This document shows positions 25,362 to 37,700 of a stretch of DNA of 64,000 nucleotides, in pieces. Position numbers and translations under genes: made by a program. Below the pieces are notes generated by a model. That model saw only the letters and a list, made by a program, of their open reading frames with translations, was not told the origin of the DNA and did no database searches. Within the stretch, counting starts at the first letter, position 1, and each line of letters opens with the position of its first letter. The stretch is from Ceratodon purpureus. Its lineage: Eukaryota; Streptophyta; Bryopsida; Pseudoditrichales; Ditrichaceae. The stretch is taken from NCBI GenBank assembly GCA_014871385.1, contig CM026426.1, positions 91,184,893 through 91,248,892 on the forward strand, in the 5' to 3' direction.

Positions 25362-25751
25362 AGATCGTGGGATCCCACGATCTCCTCTACCTGGTAGCTT
25401 TGAGGTTATTCAGTTTTAGAAGTGCTTCGTTTTGCCCAGGCGTACTCGTATAGAGATCGTAGGATCCTACGATCTCCTCTACTTGGTTGCTATGAGATTA
25501 TTCAGTTTTAGAAGTGCTTCGTTTTGCCCAGGAGTACTCGTAAAGAGATCGTAGGATCCTACAATCTCCTCTACCTGGTTGCTATGAGATTATTCAGTTT
25601 TAGAAGTGCTTTGTTTTGCCCAGGAGTACTCGTAAAGAGATCGTAGGATCCTACAATCTCCTCTACCTGGTTGCTATGAGATTATTCAGTTTTAGAAGTG
25701 CTTTGTTTTGCCCAGGAGTACTCGTAAAGAGATCGTAGGATCCTACGACCC
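25362..25751. repeat. 92-bp tandem array, each unit with a family-A palindrome
   Basis: Palindromes start at 25362, 25454, 25546, 25638 and 25730, exactly 92 bp apart. The first reads GATCGTGGGATCCCACGATC: both arms changed together and the dyad is kept. Copies 3 and 4 share a one-base arm defect (CCTACAATC). The non-palindromic part is almost identical between units, unlike the 58-bp arrays. It lies 200 bp after the DUF7869-like gene. Confidence 0.95.
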
Positions 25752-26040
25752 TGTTGAACATTCGCTACATCTGTTCGGATTTTACTTTTTTTAATCAAAC
25801 TGCACTCGTTTATGCTGCTTTTGCCTCTGCCTGGTTGCTGTGAGATTATTCAGTTTTAGATGTGCTTCTTTCCTTCAGCAGTCAGCTAGTTAAGCTAGTC
25901 CTAGTCCTAATAATGTTTTCTTATCGCTGAGTAGGAGCCTACGCGCTACTAGGATTAGTGAACGTTGGCTAGTAGACGTCTAGAAACCCTAGAAGAAGTG
26001 GATTACTAGAACTTTTACCAGTTTAGTAGACGAACTCCAG

Positions 26041-26112
26041 CCGGATACTGTAGAAGAACGTCGCATACTGTAGAAGTTAGTCACAAACTGTAGAAGTTAG
26101 TCGCATATTGTC
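26041..26112. repeat. 20-bp tandem repeat upstream of the 26.1-kb gene
   Basis: About 3.5 units of TCGCATACTGTAGAAGTTAG with period 20, ending 16 bases before the ATG at 26128. May contribute to the promoter or leader. Confidence 0.8.
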
Positions 26113-26127
26113 AAATATTTTGTCGTT

Positions 26128-26934
26128 ATGGGGAGGCGGGGTAGCAATGTGTGGTATCCGCAGTATCAGAAGACACCGGCTGACGTCGAGGAGCTCCGGC
26201 CATGGTTTAGGGCGGTGGTCGCCCGTTCTCGCAACACAGCTATTCCTGCTTTCAAATACATCAGTGAGATTCTGCAGCCAGGTGCGGAGTGGTTTTGGAG
26301 TATTGCTCACACCATAGAGTTGTTGGAGATCTCTGACGCTTCCGGCATCGCCTTCCCACTGACATTCGAGGAGTCCGAGGAGTCTGAGGAGTCCGAGAGT
26401 GTTGGCAGCGTTCACTTCAGCCACACAGGGGAGGTGTCAACGCAAACCATGTCAACTGCAGGGTGGCTCTGCATTGTTAGCGAAGCATACGACATCTTGG
26501 AGGGTGCTGGAAGTCGTTGCTCTGGCCAAGATCAGTGGTGCGGAGGGAACGCAAGCCCGCAGTCCACGTATTTGTCGTTTGGATCCGTGCATCCATCCGT
26601 CGATACTGGGTGTAGTGCTGTCCGAGCCAAGTCCTCCAAGCCGGATAACAATTCACTCGTCAACGCCACACGCACTTCAGCAACAAGGCGACAACATCCC
26701 TCGGTAGCAGATACCTCTCTCACCTCCGATTCGGATAATTTCAACCCCGAGAATGTCCAGCTTTATGAGGCAGCGGCTTCTAGCGATCGAGACCACACTG
26801 CGGAGGAAGCCGACCGTCTTGAGCTGACTACAGAGTCGGAGGAATACAGAGATTGCTGGAGAGCTATGCCCTACTTAGGGCCGAATTTCCTGACCCCATC
26901 TTTCAAGGAATTGTATCCTCCTGGTCGAAAATAA
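26128..26934 (+). CDS. Unknown protein, VEELRPWF family, copy 1
   Basis: 268-codon intact frame from ATG to TAA. Residues about 20-76 match the protein at 54.6 kb over the shared pattern VEELRPWF...A, AIPA, LQPG, W.W.IAH, EI.(D/N)AS, FPLT. The rest is acidic and Ser/Thr-rich with no domain I recognise. It lies within the 30.8-kb element just after the DUF7869-like gene and its 92-bp array, on the same strand. Unlike most genes here it has no internal stop. Two homologous copies in different repeat contexts suggest mobile-element cargo. Splice sites inside the frame cannot be excluded. Confidence 0.55.
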   Translation: MGRRGSNVWYPQYQKTPADVEELRPWFRAVVARSRNTAIPAFKYISEILQPGAEWFWSIAHTIELLEISDASGIAFPLTFEESEESEESESVGSVHFSHTGEVSTQTMSTAGWLCIVSEAYDILEGAGSRCSGQDQWCGGNASPQSTYLSFGSVHPSVDTGCSAVRAKSSKPDNNSLVNATRTSATRRQHPSVADTSLTSDSDNFNPENVQLYEAAASSDRDHTAEEADRLELTTESEEYRDCWRAMPYLGPNFLTPSFKELYPPGRK

Positions 26935-27713
26935 GTTCTCAAGTATCACCATCCACCATCAGCGGCCTTCGTTGGCATTCACTACTGCACATACTCGGAG
27001 GTTCTAATCTCGGGGCAAGCTTTTTGGTTTTTTTTGTCTACATACTATTGGCTTGTAAGTATTTAGAAATTGCTTACAAGCTGGAAGTGTGAGCATTGGC
27101 GGATTCCTCTTGCACCTGCTCACTTTTCATCCCCGGCAACGGTTCTCTTCTACACGGGAATCTGAAGACTCTGTCAATCAATACGACATTGTTCACCTTA
27201 ATTTTGCCATTCACGGATTAGTCTCATCTAGTTGAAATGGGTTGAAGTTTTAGTTAGCCTGAGTAGATAGTACATTAGTTGCTCAGGGTAGCTTTCATTT
27301 TAGTCCTTTTTAGTTTTGGACACATTCACGCCCCTTTGTTCCTTTTGATTAGTTTTTTGTGCTCTTTTGGACTAGGTGGTGACTGTGAGTTGTTTCAGGA
27401 CTTTTCCCGAGCTTGTCTCGTTCCTGGAGGTTTTTCCTCTTTTCAGGTCCTTTGTTTCCTCTTTTTCCGATCCATTGGATTGGTTCAGTGAGTTTCGACT
27501 TGAGGTACACGAGAGAGAGATGAGTAGCTAAGGAGCTCGACGTTTTCCGGTGAGGAGAGGGTTAGGGAGTTAGTCGTTTGAGAGGAAGTGTGCAGGCAGC
27601 ATAGGGGCTGGATTTGCTGTGGAGTCCTATGTATACTTGCTAGATCTGCGATTTTGTGTGGGGGTAGAGAATATGTGTTGAAAAGGACTCAAGTTTGAGA
27701 GAAACTAGATCTG
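26935..27713 (+). other. No confident gene
   Basis: Pyrimidine-rich sequence without a supported frame. It could be the 3' end of the preceding gene followed by the 5' region of the LINE. Confidence 0.3.
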
Positions 27714-30554
27714 TTGCAAGTTTGTGCTGGAAGTTCAATGGAGACAAGCAATGGGCTGGGACATGTGTTGGTGCTCCATTTCCTTACTACCCACAATCTT
27801 TGCACCTCAAATCTAGTGTCTATCATCCTCAGACGGTGCAAGGAATTCTGTGAAACCCTCACACCAAACTCCCTACACTCTCTAGATCCGAAATATCCGC
27901 ATCTGCAAATGGTCAAAACACTACACAAACAGAGGCAGTTTTCTCCCTACCTCACTACTCCTCTATTCATTCTCATTGCATTGCTTGTTATTGAAATTAC
28001 TCACCCTCAATCTTACAGCTTAGAAAGCATAGACAGAATAGGCAATTGCAGAAATGTTTACACTATATTCCAACACTACGCAGATTGCTCAGTAGATCAG
28101 ATCTATACTAACCAAGCTACACAAAAGCATTGTCTAGACTACTATTGTTGCAGCAGACTCAACCATACAGCCCAGCACCTGCAATCACAGTCGGCACAAC
28201 CATTCAGCACAAGCACTTGGCAATATACAGATCAACTCTTGACACATGTTCCCAGCACCAACACTCAACTCTCGAAGCTACAACTGTCGGCACATCACCA
28301 CGAAGCGAACACCGAAGTCTTAGACCTGCACATCAACCAAGTGAGCCAAGACAAAGACCACCAGCCGCAGCAACAGGAGATGCACAGGAGATATAACACT
28401 TCACAGGAGATGCAGCTGCGAACACCACTACAGCAAGCGTCACCTAGAGACGGCACCAACACCACTCTCAACGTACATTCCAACAGTCCTATGAAGAAAC
28501 GCGTTTCTTACAAGGATTCCTGCGAGGCAGGAGTATTCTCAACCACCAAGACTCAACACAGGCGTAGGAGCTTTTCAGATCTGCGATTATACCTTGCTGC
28601 CAGAGAGATCTGCACAAACAATCAACACTACTCTGAATATCGGCAATGCACCTGCAGGAGACGGATGGTAAACAGAGAGTACCAAAGATGTCATCACCGA
28701 AACTGCACACATCAACACCTGCGAGAACATCATCACAGTACCATCTGTACACAACACAAGCAAGCACCTGCTTCGAAAGCAGCTCAAGCAGCGACGCTCA
28801 AAGCCATACAGCAAGCATTTACACCTGCACCGCAACGTACCCAACCAGCAACGTCCACGAAATCACACCAAGCTCCTGCACCACAAAACGTCGACAACCA
28901 GCAACATGAGACGAATCAGCCGCTATTAGAGATCAAGAAATTTCACAAGAACATTCAACGTAAATGCTGTAGAGGAGCTCAAGGTGATATATTGAAAGAG
29001 CTTACACAACAGATCAACAGGAGACATGAGCGAGACAACAGAGAAGATCGCAGGAGCCTGCACAAGCAAAAACCTGCACCAACCATGACACCAATTGGGA
29101 TTAAACTCGACCACTTAGGAACCAACAACCAAGCTGCAAAACACAAGTTGCAATTCAAAGAGATTATACAAACTCAGCTGAAGATGGAGACCACAGCTAC
29201 GTTCAGCACCAACCGCAGCTGTAATAGTGATGGGGGGAGCGGCTTCACCAGCTGTTCCAACAGGGGCAATGAAACCAAAGTCCTCGGCTACTTCGAAGTT
29301 AACCAGCTGCAATCTATGAAGCCAGCAAGAAGATGCTCCGGGCAAGAACAGTGTGGATGCAAAGTGTTACCTGAGGCAGCATGGAGCGGTGCACACAAAA
29401 ACCAAGAGATGAAGGCTGAAGTAAGGAGGAGGAACCAAGGGAGCAAAGAAGCACCCTCTTCTCGACACACCAACGACACTGCAAAAAATCAGGTAAGTCC
29501 TCTGAACCCTAAAACAAAATTAGTGTGCACAACTACTGTTCATTCTCACACACAAGCACTGTGCGATTTCAGTAACACAACATCCAATGGCTACGCACAC
29601 ACAAACCCTAAACCACAGCACAATAATCACCATAGCCGCCATGTAACTCTTAGGAACCCTAGGACTCTTTCCACCTGCATCTGCAAGTATATAACGGCCC
29701 ATTCCGTGAGCCTCCATCACTCTGAGTTTCAAAGTGTATGCGTAGTCAGAAACATTGTTAGACAAGTTGCATTTACGAGAGAGAATAGAAGTAAGTGGCC
29801 ATACCAGGAGTGTGTAGCAGAAGATGGTAGCAGAGTAAGAGAGCTGGCAGTATTCTTGGTGAAGACACGATCAAACACCCTGAAGTCCAAGACTAAGGTG
29901 GTAATCAAGAGGAGCGCCACGAAGATCAAGAGTTGGGCTGTGGAGGACCAGCGCTGGGATTTGAAGGACAAGCTGAATGTCGGTGGGAGTGCATGCTCGG
30001 CTGTGAAGGATAAGAATTCCAGTCGAATTAGTGGGTCGACAGAGAGTGTGCCGAGGTGGGTTACAGCAACTGCGAACTCAATACATACGGCCATTACCTT
30101 GGCAGCATCGAGGCAGGCGATATCGGCAACTTCGAAGGAGCAGGCGACTCCGGCGACCTCGGCGACCTCGGCAACCTTGAAGGAGCAGGCGACTTCGGCG
30201 ACCTCAGCAACTTCGGCGACTGCAGTGACCTCGGCGACTTCGGCAGCTTTGAAGGAGCAGGCGACCTCGGCAGCTTTGAAGGAGCAGGCGACTTCGGAGA
30301 CCTCAAAGGAGCAGGCGACTTCGGAGACCTCAAAGGAGCAGGCGACCACGAATGAGGAGCCGATCTCAGGAGAAAAGAAGGCTACTGTGACAACGGAAGG
30401 AAAGAAGACTACTGCGGTTGATCTCCAAGTGACCCTTGGAATAGTATCGATAAGTGCAGTTGTACTGCCGGAAGCAACCTCGAGGACAGAGTCGATTGCG
30501 AAGAGAGTATACACAGAGACGCGGGAAGAGGCGGCCGCGGCCACAACATTGTAG
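27714..30554 (+). CDS. 946-codon open frame, doubtful protein
   Basis: A very long open frame in a region of low-complexity codon content (His, Gln, Thr, Ser rich, then Ala/Thr/Lys repeats). Length makes chance unlikely for ordinary DNA, but the sequence is C/A-rich and stop-poor by composition. A good donor (CAGGTAAG) at about 29491 lies inside it. The antisense strand is also open over 29729-30544. No domain recognised. It may be an upstream ORF or long 5' UTR of the LINE whose ORF1 starts near 31441, or unrelated cargo. Confidence 0.25.
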   Translation: MQVCAGSSMETSNGLGHVLVLHFLTTHNLCTSNLVSIILRRCKEFCETLTPNSLHSLDPKYPHLQMVKTLHKQRQFSPYLTTPLFILIALLVIEITHPQSYSLESIDRIGNCRNVYTIFQHYADCSVDQIYTNQATQKHCLDYYCCSRLNHTAQHLQSQSAQPFSTSTWQYTDQLLTHVPSTNTQLSKLQLSAHHHEANTEVLDLHINQVSQDKDHQPQQQEMHRRYNTSQEMQLRTPLQQASPRDGTNTTLNVHSNSPMKKRVSYKDSCEAGVFSTTKTQHRRRSFSDLRLYLAAREICTNNQHYSEYRQCTCRRRMVNREYQRCHHRNCTHQHLREHHHSTICTQHKQAPASKAAQAATLKAIQQAFTPAPQRTQPATSTKSHQAPAPQNVDNQQHETNQPLLEIKKFHKNIQRKCCRGAQGDILKELTQQINRRHERDNREDRRSLHKQKPAPTMTPIGIKLDHLGTNNQAAKHKLQFKEIIQTQLKMETTATFSTNRSCNSDGGSGFTSCSNRGNETKVLGYFEVNQLQSMKPARRCSGQEQCGCKVLPEAAWSGAHKNQEMKAEVRRRNQGSKEAPSSRHTNDTAKNQVSPLNPKTKLVCTTTVHSHTQALCDFSNTTSNGYAHTNPKPQHNNHHSRHVTLRNPRTLSTCICKYITAHSVSLHHSEFQSVCVVRNIVRQVAFTRENRSKWPYQECVAEDGSRVRELAVFLVKTRSNTLKSKTKVVIKRSATKIKSWAVEDQRWDLKDKLNVGGSACSAVKDKNSSRISGSTESVPRWVTATANSIHTAITLAASRQAISATSKEQATPATSATSATLKEQATSATSATSATAVTSATSAALKEQATSAALKEQATSETSKEQATSETSKEQATTNEEPISGEKKATVTTEGKKTTAVDLQVTLGIVSISAVVLPEATSRTESIAKRVYTETREEAAAATTL
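30111..30352. repeat. In-frame minisatellite
   Basis: Imperfect units built on GCGACTTCGGCGACCTCGG and TTGAAGGAGCAGGC. Units are multiples of three, so three frames remain open; this explains the open antisense frame opposite it. Confidence 0.75.
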
Positions 30555-31440
30555 ACTATCGTGACAGAAGTGGAAAGAAGACCCGCGCCAAAGCTGCAGA
30601 CCTCGATTGAAGAAAAGCTAGCGACGGTGGAAGCAAGCTCGGGAGGAGTACACGCGATTTCGGCAAAGGAGGGGATCTTGGCGATAGAGAGCAGAGAAGT
30701 TAGGTTGTGGAAAATAACGCAGGAGCAGGTTCAAGATCAGCGTAACCGAACATCACCCTGGCTGCTACCAAAAAGTGAGCGCGGCTGGAGCTCCGCAACT
30801 CAACCAGGTTTTTGTTTTTCATTTTCTCCATCTTTTTGCATATCCTACACCCCAACATTGGGTTGCATGTATCTGTGCAAATGCACACAATATTATGAAC
30901 ATTGGACTAGTTACTTACTTGCCACCAGCAATGAGCTGGGGCAAGCTTGTCTTTGTGTACTAGATTTTAGGACTTACACCCATTATTTTGTTAACTTGCT
31001 TTATAATTGCAATAGGTGTAGATTGTGTTACATGCATTCCTTAGATATTGGTAAGAGTGGGAAAATTGATAAATGCAACAAGTTTGCATTTTATCATCTT
31101 CTCACTGATTCCCAACCTAACTCATGCATAGAATTTGAAATGGTGCTTGGTGGTGTTATGTTTGATTGTGATATTTTCCAATGTATGTCTACTTGTTTCC
31201 TGTGCAAGTTAACACATTATAGTTGGTACAACAACTTTGTACTTCACTTTAATTGTGTTGCACAATTTAGCTTTGTTAGATTTGATTGGTTTGGTATTCA
31301 TTAACACTTCTTCCGAACTGTAATACTCCAACTAGGCCCACAACTTAATTTGTGGAATGGGGTTTTCAGTAGGATGATAAGAAGTGCCCTCCTCACATTT
31401 AGAATGGAATACCAATACAATTGCTTTGTTTTCTACAGAA

Positions 31441-33795
31441 TGGCATCACCCTCCAACTTTGCATTAACTTCGAAAAAACTCTTTGATGAAAGTGGTATGG
31501 TGGAAGTAGAAGTCCAGAGTCAGAAAAGGACAAGTAGTGTTCAAGTTTTGTCTAGCCAAAAGAAGGTTAAGGGCAAAGAAATTGAATTTCAGCGCCCTCC
31601 CTTTTGGCTAGGTTTTCATGCTTTAAACCTCCTTGCAAAAGAGAAAGATGCACCAATGGAACCCTCTCATTCTGTGAGCCAATTGGTTAGAATGGGAGTA
31701 AGCAATGAAGAGGCATTAGATTGTGTGCAAAGTGAACCGGCCTTCCCATATGTGCTCCAAGAGGAATGGCCCTCGAAGAGGACGGATGGGAAGGAAGGTA
31801 ATCACTACAATCTCACCCAGGGGGGAAGCACAATAAAGTGAACCAAAAAAGTGCTTATCTTTTCACCAATTTCAGCCCCTTCTGTAAACACTAGGGAAAG
31901 TGGAATCTATGTTATGTCGATGCAAGATTGAGTTTGGGATATGGAAAGTAGACTTGATCTTCTTCAACTTCCCAAAGTTGCGAGAAAGGACATTGAGTTC
32001 ACAATGGAAAACGGGGACGTCGAACTCAAGCAAAGTGAATGGACTCATTTGGAAAAGTGAACAAAACAGTTTAGGGTTTTGTCCAAAATCACTTTTAATT
32101 TCGCGGGGCCCTCTGTATGTTTAAGAGGTATTCTAAAATAGTCAATTCATATACTCATTGATTGATTTAGGGTTCCAAAAGTATCGCAAGGATGCTTTTT
32201 AAGAGGGTCTTTTCCGCGATACTTTTTGTCACTTTTTTTTCACCGAACATTGTTTTTTAAATTGAAAAAAACATCATCTAAAGACAATAGAGGGCCCCAA
32301 AGGAAGAACTCGAGACTTTGGAAAAGTTCATTTTCTTGATTTAGAACTAGTGGTCAAATTTAGTTTCAATTCAGGATGTTCTTTTTATGAAGGTGTGTGT
32401 AAGATACCTTATGACACCTTAGAAAGTGACTAAAATGCTCAAAAACTACACCAAAATCCTCAAAATCAGCTTTGAGCCTTCAAAAACAGCACACTTCATA
32501 TTCACTTGTTAGTGGTCACATTTTGCACTTTGTGGTCCACTTTATTGTGCTCTACCCCCCCAACTCCCTCATGAACTTGAGGTCGATGAGTTTGGGTTTG
32601 CCCTTGACTACCATGTGGCAATCTTTTTTGAACTTGGTGAAATGGAATTATTAAAAGATGATGTGATGGAAATGGTCACTGCAAGATTGAATTATATGCA
32701 TATTGAAGTGGGGGATTTACTTGGTGAACCCATTGCAATAATGTGTTACCACGGATCAAAAAAGTGGAGTGGGTCGGTTAAAATTCACCTTAAGGATCCT
32801 AAGACGGATGGATGTGGCCTTCTTCAAGGTCTTCGTCCGTTCATCCTTAAATTGGATGGACAACATATCCGGAGGGGAAAGGTGTGTAAAAGCTTTGACT
32901 CCATTGCCATTGCTGGTAAACAGCGAGCAATTGAAGGGAAAAAAATGGTATAATATGTATGAAGAAGTTGTGACTGATAGCTTTGAAAGATGCCACGATT
33001 TTGAAATTACCAATATCCAAAAAAATGAAGGGGCGGATTTTGCTTGGATAAAAGCACCGTCACCGGATGAGGCAAAAAGGATAAGGTTACTCAAAATCTC
33101 CTTTTCCAATGAGCTTATGGATGCAAAATTTGCAAGCAAGGAAAGGATGTCGGATGATGACAAGGCTAGAAAGAACGCAATAGTTCTCATAGCAAAAAAT
33201 CTCAACAAATCCAAATCTACCATTGCTCTTGAAGAAGGAATCAAGGCACATATGGGTGAGAAAAATGTGATTGGAGTATTTTTTCACCTTGAAAACTATA
33301 AACATGTTGGATCTTGTAACATCCAATGTGCTAGTGCAGCAGTCTATAAAAAAGTATGTCAAACAAAATGCAAAAATTTTTGGGAAGTATGTAGAATTTT
33401 GCCCTCATCCAAAGAGTTTGGACGGAGTTAATGCACCAACATCCGAGGAATTAACAAGACTAGGATTCAGTGATGTCAACACTGCCTTAGCTAATACAGT
33501 ACAAGCCATGGAGAATGGACCTTCCAACAACCTCTCCAAATCTGAGCTTAACCGTATGGTTGAAGATGCGGTAAATAAAGGAGCAGTAGAAATAAGGAAA
33601 GAAATGAGTTTGCTTAAAAATGAGATTGTTGAAGAAGCGAAAGTGTATGCGGACAAAGTCCAAGCAGAAGCAAACAAGAACTCAAGAGCTCAAATGGCAC
33701 TCCTTCAAAAACAATTAAGGTTGACTCTCGATTCCATCCAAGCCGACCACCCCGAGAACCTTGAAATTGAGGGTCCAATGGACATGTCAAACTAG
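31441..33795 (+). pseudogene. LINE ORF1 (RRM-like, coiled coil), broken
   Basis: Pieces in different frames: 31441-31841, remnants with in-frame TGA codons around 31880-32090, 32571-32953, 32933-33431 and 33340-33795. The middle part (MELLKDDVMEMVTARL through LKDPKTDGCGLLQGL and GVFFHLENYKHVGSCNIQ) resembles the RNA-binding ORF1 proteins of plant LINEs. The last 120 codons are Lys/Glu/Ala-rich and likely a coiled coil for oligomerisation. At least two single-base frameshifts and several stops are needed to join them. The ORF1 protein would coat the element RNA. Confidence 0.55.
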
Positions 33796-33833
33796 TTTTG
33801 ACCAATGTAGCTACAAATATCTCTACTTCTATA

Positions 33834-34250
33834 GTATATATATATATATACTAAAAATCAAAAACTAATAATAAAATACTATAATAAAGTATCCCTAGAT
33901 ACTACTTTTTTAAAAGAATACTTATCACCTCGAACTCATCCAAAATTTAAGATTCATCCAAAATCTCAAAATCATCCAAAAGATAAAATTCATCCAAAAT
34001 CTAAAAATCATCCAAATTACAGAATTCATCCAAAGTGCAAAATTCATCCAAAATCTAAAAATCATCCAAAATACAGATTTCATCCAAAATGTAAAATTCA
34101 TCCAAAATACAAGATTCATTCAAGATGCAAAACTCACTCAAAATCTATAAATCATCCAATCTTCAAAGATCATTAAAAATCCAAAATTCATCAAAACCTC
34201 AGATTTTATCCAAAATACATATTACACCCCGAATTTAAAATCCATCCTAA
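33834..34250. repeat. AT dinucleotide run and ATCCAAAAT minisatellite
   Basis: An (AT)n tract at 33834-33850 is followed from 33926 by about 15 loose repeats of TTCATCCAAAATCTAAAA-type units. They fill the spacer between ORF1 and ORF2. A stop-free minus-strand frame across them (FWMNF repeats) is a composition effect. Confidence 0.8.
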
Positions 34251-34698
34251 AATACATGCAAAACTAAAAACCTACTAAAACCATATGCCTCATCTAAAAG
34301 TCAAAAGTCTTTCCAAACTAAGAACCCACTCAATACCTAAAACTCACATAATATTAGACACTATACAAAAACAAAATCTCTTAAACAAACACTCGACAAC
34401 CATGGCCTATCAACACCTCAAGCAAATAGAATACACCTATCTACATCACGAGAAATTAGAAAATGAGAGAAACAAAAACCACCACATATACAACTGGTTT
34501 GCTAACTCAATTACAAACCATTCAACCAAAGTCATTACAACCTCACATTACTTACCCTCACGTTTCGAACAAATAATACCTGCATTACCTAATCTATTTA
34601 ACACAACAAAATATATAACAACAAAATATTATAAATTAAATTATAAAAACCCTAAAACTAGTATTTACCAAGGATACTACTTTGTAAATAAATTAGCC

Positions 34699-34737
34699 CT
34701 ACTTCAATGCGGGGACATTGAATCAAACCCAGGGCCA
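34699..34737 (+). other. 2A-like ribosome-skipping peptide
   Basis: Codons for LLQCGDIESNPGP at residues 139-151 of the ORF2 N-terminal frame. This matches the DxExNPGP consensus exactly. In 2A elements translation skips the bond between the last Gly and Pro. 2A sequences are known in LINEs of trypanosomes, sea urchins and lancelets. Here it would release a 150-residue N-terminal protein from the enzymatic part. Confidence 0.85.
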
Positions 34738-37700
34738 ATGCCCAACATACTTAGAACTCATCCAGCGGATCACAAGAAAAGAGCTAGAAGATACTTTATC
34801 CCTAGCACAATTAAATTGCGCCCGGAATACCAACATATTGCAAACTCATTTGCTCCAATTTTAAAAACTAACCACCATCTACACCATCAAGCAATCATGG
34901 AATTTCCACACCTACATCGATATATACAAATACAAATACAATCTCCACTACCTCACATACTATATGCATTAATCGTTACCATACACCCACTAATAAATAC
35001 ATGTAATAATATATTAGCTCAGCCCCGCATTTACTACTTCAATGATATTTGGACCAATACAGTATTGATCAGACTATCCAACCTAAGAAACCCTCCGGAA
35101 AGACACATCCTCACTCAACATCCTTATACCAAATTCATTGAAATGAACCAAGACCTAATATCCCCAAAAAACTCAATTCATGATGAACTTTACAAATTTA
35201 TCCATAACCACGATATACCACCAACACCTATCATACTCCAAAGAAAATTTCCTTTCCTATCAAACAAATTAATCACTGAAGCTTTACACTGCTTCGAAAG
35301 TCTAAATGAAAACTCACATCCACCACCCCTTCCAAACATCCCTACACCTCCGCCGAGAATAAACATCAACACCAATGACGAAACAAAAATAATAACTTGG
35401 AATGCATCTTCGCTTAATACAGCTTTACCAAACCTACAAAACCTTGTATACAACTCCTCAAGGAGTACGGCAATTATAAACATCCAAGAAACAAAACTCA
35501 CAGCAACCAAATCTACTAAATGGATACAAAATCTATTTCCTGAGTATAAACTCATTTTTAATAACACACATGCCCTCACAAGATGCATGCAACAAAGAAT
35601 GCCCTACACCCCCGGAAGAGGAGGATTACTTACACTTATACACAATAAATATGCTTTCCCTGGAAATATTACCAAAATCCCTACACCACCAAACATTTCC
35701 CCATATCTACAAATAATAAAAATAAACAACCATCCGTTATTACCATGGTTAATCATACATTTATATATGCTGACACACCTAGAAGACATCCGCCACATTC
35801 AAACTACAATCACAAACCAAATAAATGCACACCCTAATCATACATACATCTTGTGTGGAGACTTCAATCGTGATATAGCACTAAACGGAAGACAAAATCA
35901 CAACACCAACACCCCACCACAAGAAGAAGATATTCAATAGAAAAACTTTACAAATTCACTAAATCTAGAATACATCCTAACAAACACAACATTCACAAGA
36001 CAAGGTGGTTACAACTACACATCAACTAGTCTCATTGATGGTTTCTACATAAAATCCCTAGATAATATTAGACTCACCTCCACGACAAACACAAATTTGA
36101 ATCTAAACTCAGATCATTATCCAGTCACCTTACACATTCCACAAAACCTATTGATAGCCAGACCACCGGCCCCCATCAATACCCCAACAATTAGAATCTT
36201 AAATCCAATACCTCCAGAAAACTTAGAAAAATTTAATATTGAATTTTTTGAAAAAAAATCTATACAAATAAATGAATTAACCAGACTTCTTGAAAATAAT
36301 GACCATCTTACCCCCGCTTTATGGCAAGAAGCTTGCGCATCCTTAGACAAAATTGTAGAAAAAATCTCAGAAACCATTGAAAAAACATGTAACGCACCCC
36401 CACTACCACAACTCACAAATAGAACAAGACAACAAGGCGGCTTTTTACCGCGAGAACTAGCCAAAGAATGGAAAAACACCTTGCCACATACCATCTTATC
36501 AGAAAAACTATATATATCGCAAAAAACAACCCCCAATGGCAAACACACCCCATTTTGAACGAAATACGTAGCCACCAATACATACAAATCCCACATCCAC
36601 CAGCAATGGACTCTATACCGAACGAATGGATCGATGACATAGCTAATATCGCAAAAACCGCTAACAAAGAAGCTAGGAAAATAACCACAAAATACACTAA
36701 AGATTGCATCCACAAAGCTATATCAAAATATCGACAGCTGTATGAAAAAAGCCCCAAAAAAGTAAATAAAAAAGTCTTCAAAAACTCTGTAACTTCACCT
36801 CTTGACTCTATAATGGATAGACAAAACCACATCTTAACTAGTCCGGAAGATATTGCTCAAGAAATTTACATCCAACAGTCCATTAGTAACCGGCCAACAG
36901 TCCCCACATGTCACTATCAAACTACACATCCTGCACAATGCACATGTAGCGTCAGACAATATCCATGGCATGACTTAGACGGATTCACAATTGATCAACG
37001 TGGAGAACCACAAATCTCCCTACACACATATTTTGATCAAGAAACTTACGATCTATGCCTCAAAAACCTAGGAAATAACAAAGCCCCAGGCCCTGACAAA
37101 ATACTTAACTCTATTCTGAAAAATATGCCCCCACGATTCCACAAACTACTATTTCTATTCTTTAAACAGTGCTACAAAAAAAAACAAATACCTGCAACAT
37201 GGAAAACCAGTCTAACTGTCTTATTATATAAAAAAGGTGAACCATCCCAACTTACAAACCATAGACCTATCGCTTTAGCGAACACCATATACAAACTCTT
37301 TACTAGCACATTAACCTTTATCCTTTCCACGTACGGTGAAAGACATTAAATTCTCCATGACAGTTAAGAAGGATTCCGAGCAGAAAGAGGAACATCCAGA
37401 CAACTTCAACTACTTATTGCAGCCTTAGAAGATGCAAGATTTACAAATCAAGATATATATATTCTCTACATTGACTTCAAAAATGCTTTTGGCTCCATTG
37501 ACCATGCGAGACTCTTAGCCATAATGAAAGATCTCGGATACCCAACCGATGCTATAAACTTGGTAGGAAATATATACTCACAATCTTCTACTATATTTTC
37601 TGGAGAACATTTTGGTAAAACTCTACCTATTCCCATCCAAAGAGGAACAATACAAGGGGATACTCTTAGTCCATATCTATTTATAATATTCTTAGAACCA

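Noticed and set aside
29729..30544. Antisense 271-codon frame
   Set aside because: Open because the minisatellite opposite it has unit lengths that are multiples of three.
33925..34119. Minus-strand protein with FWMNF repeats
   Set aside because: It is the translation of the ATCCAAAAT minisatellite between the LINE ORFs; composition alone keeps it open.
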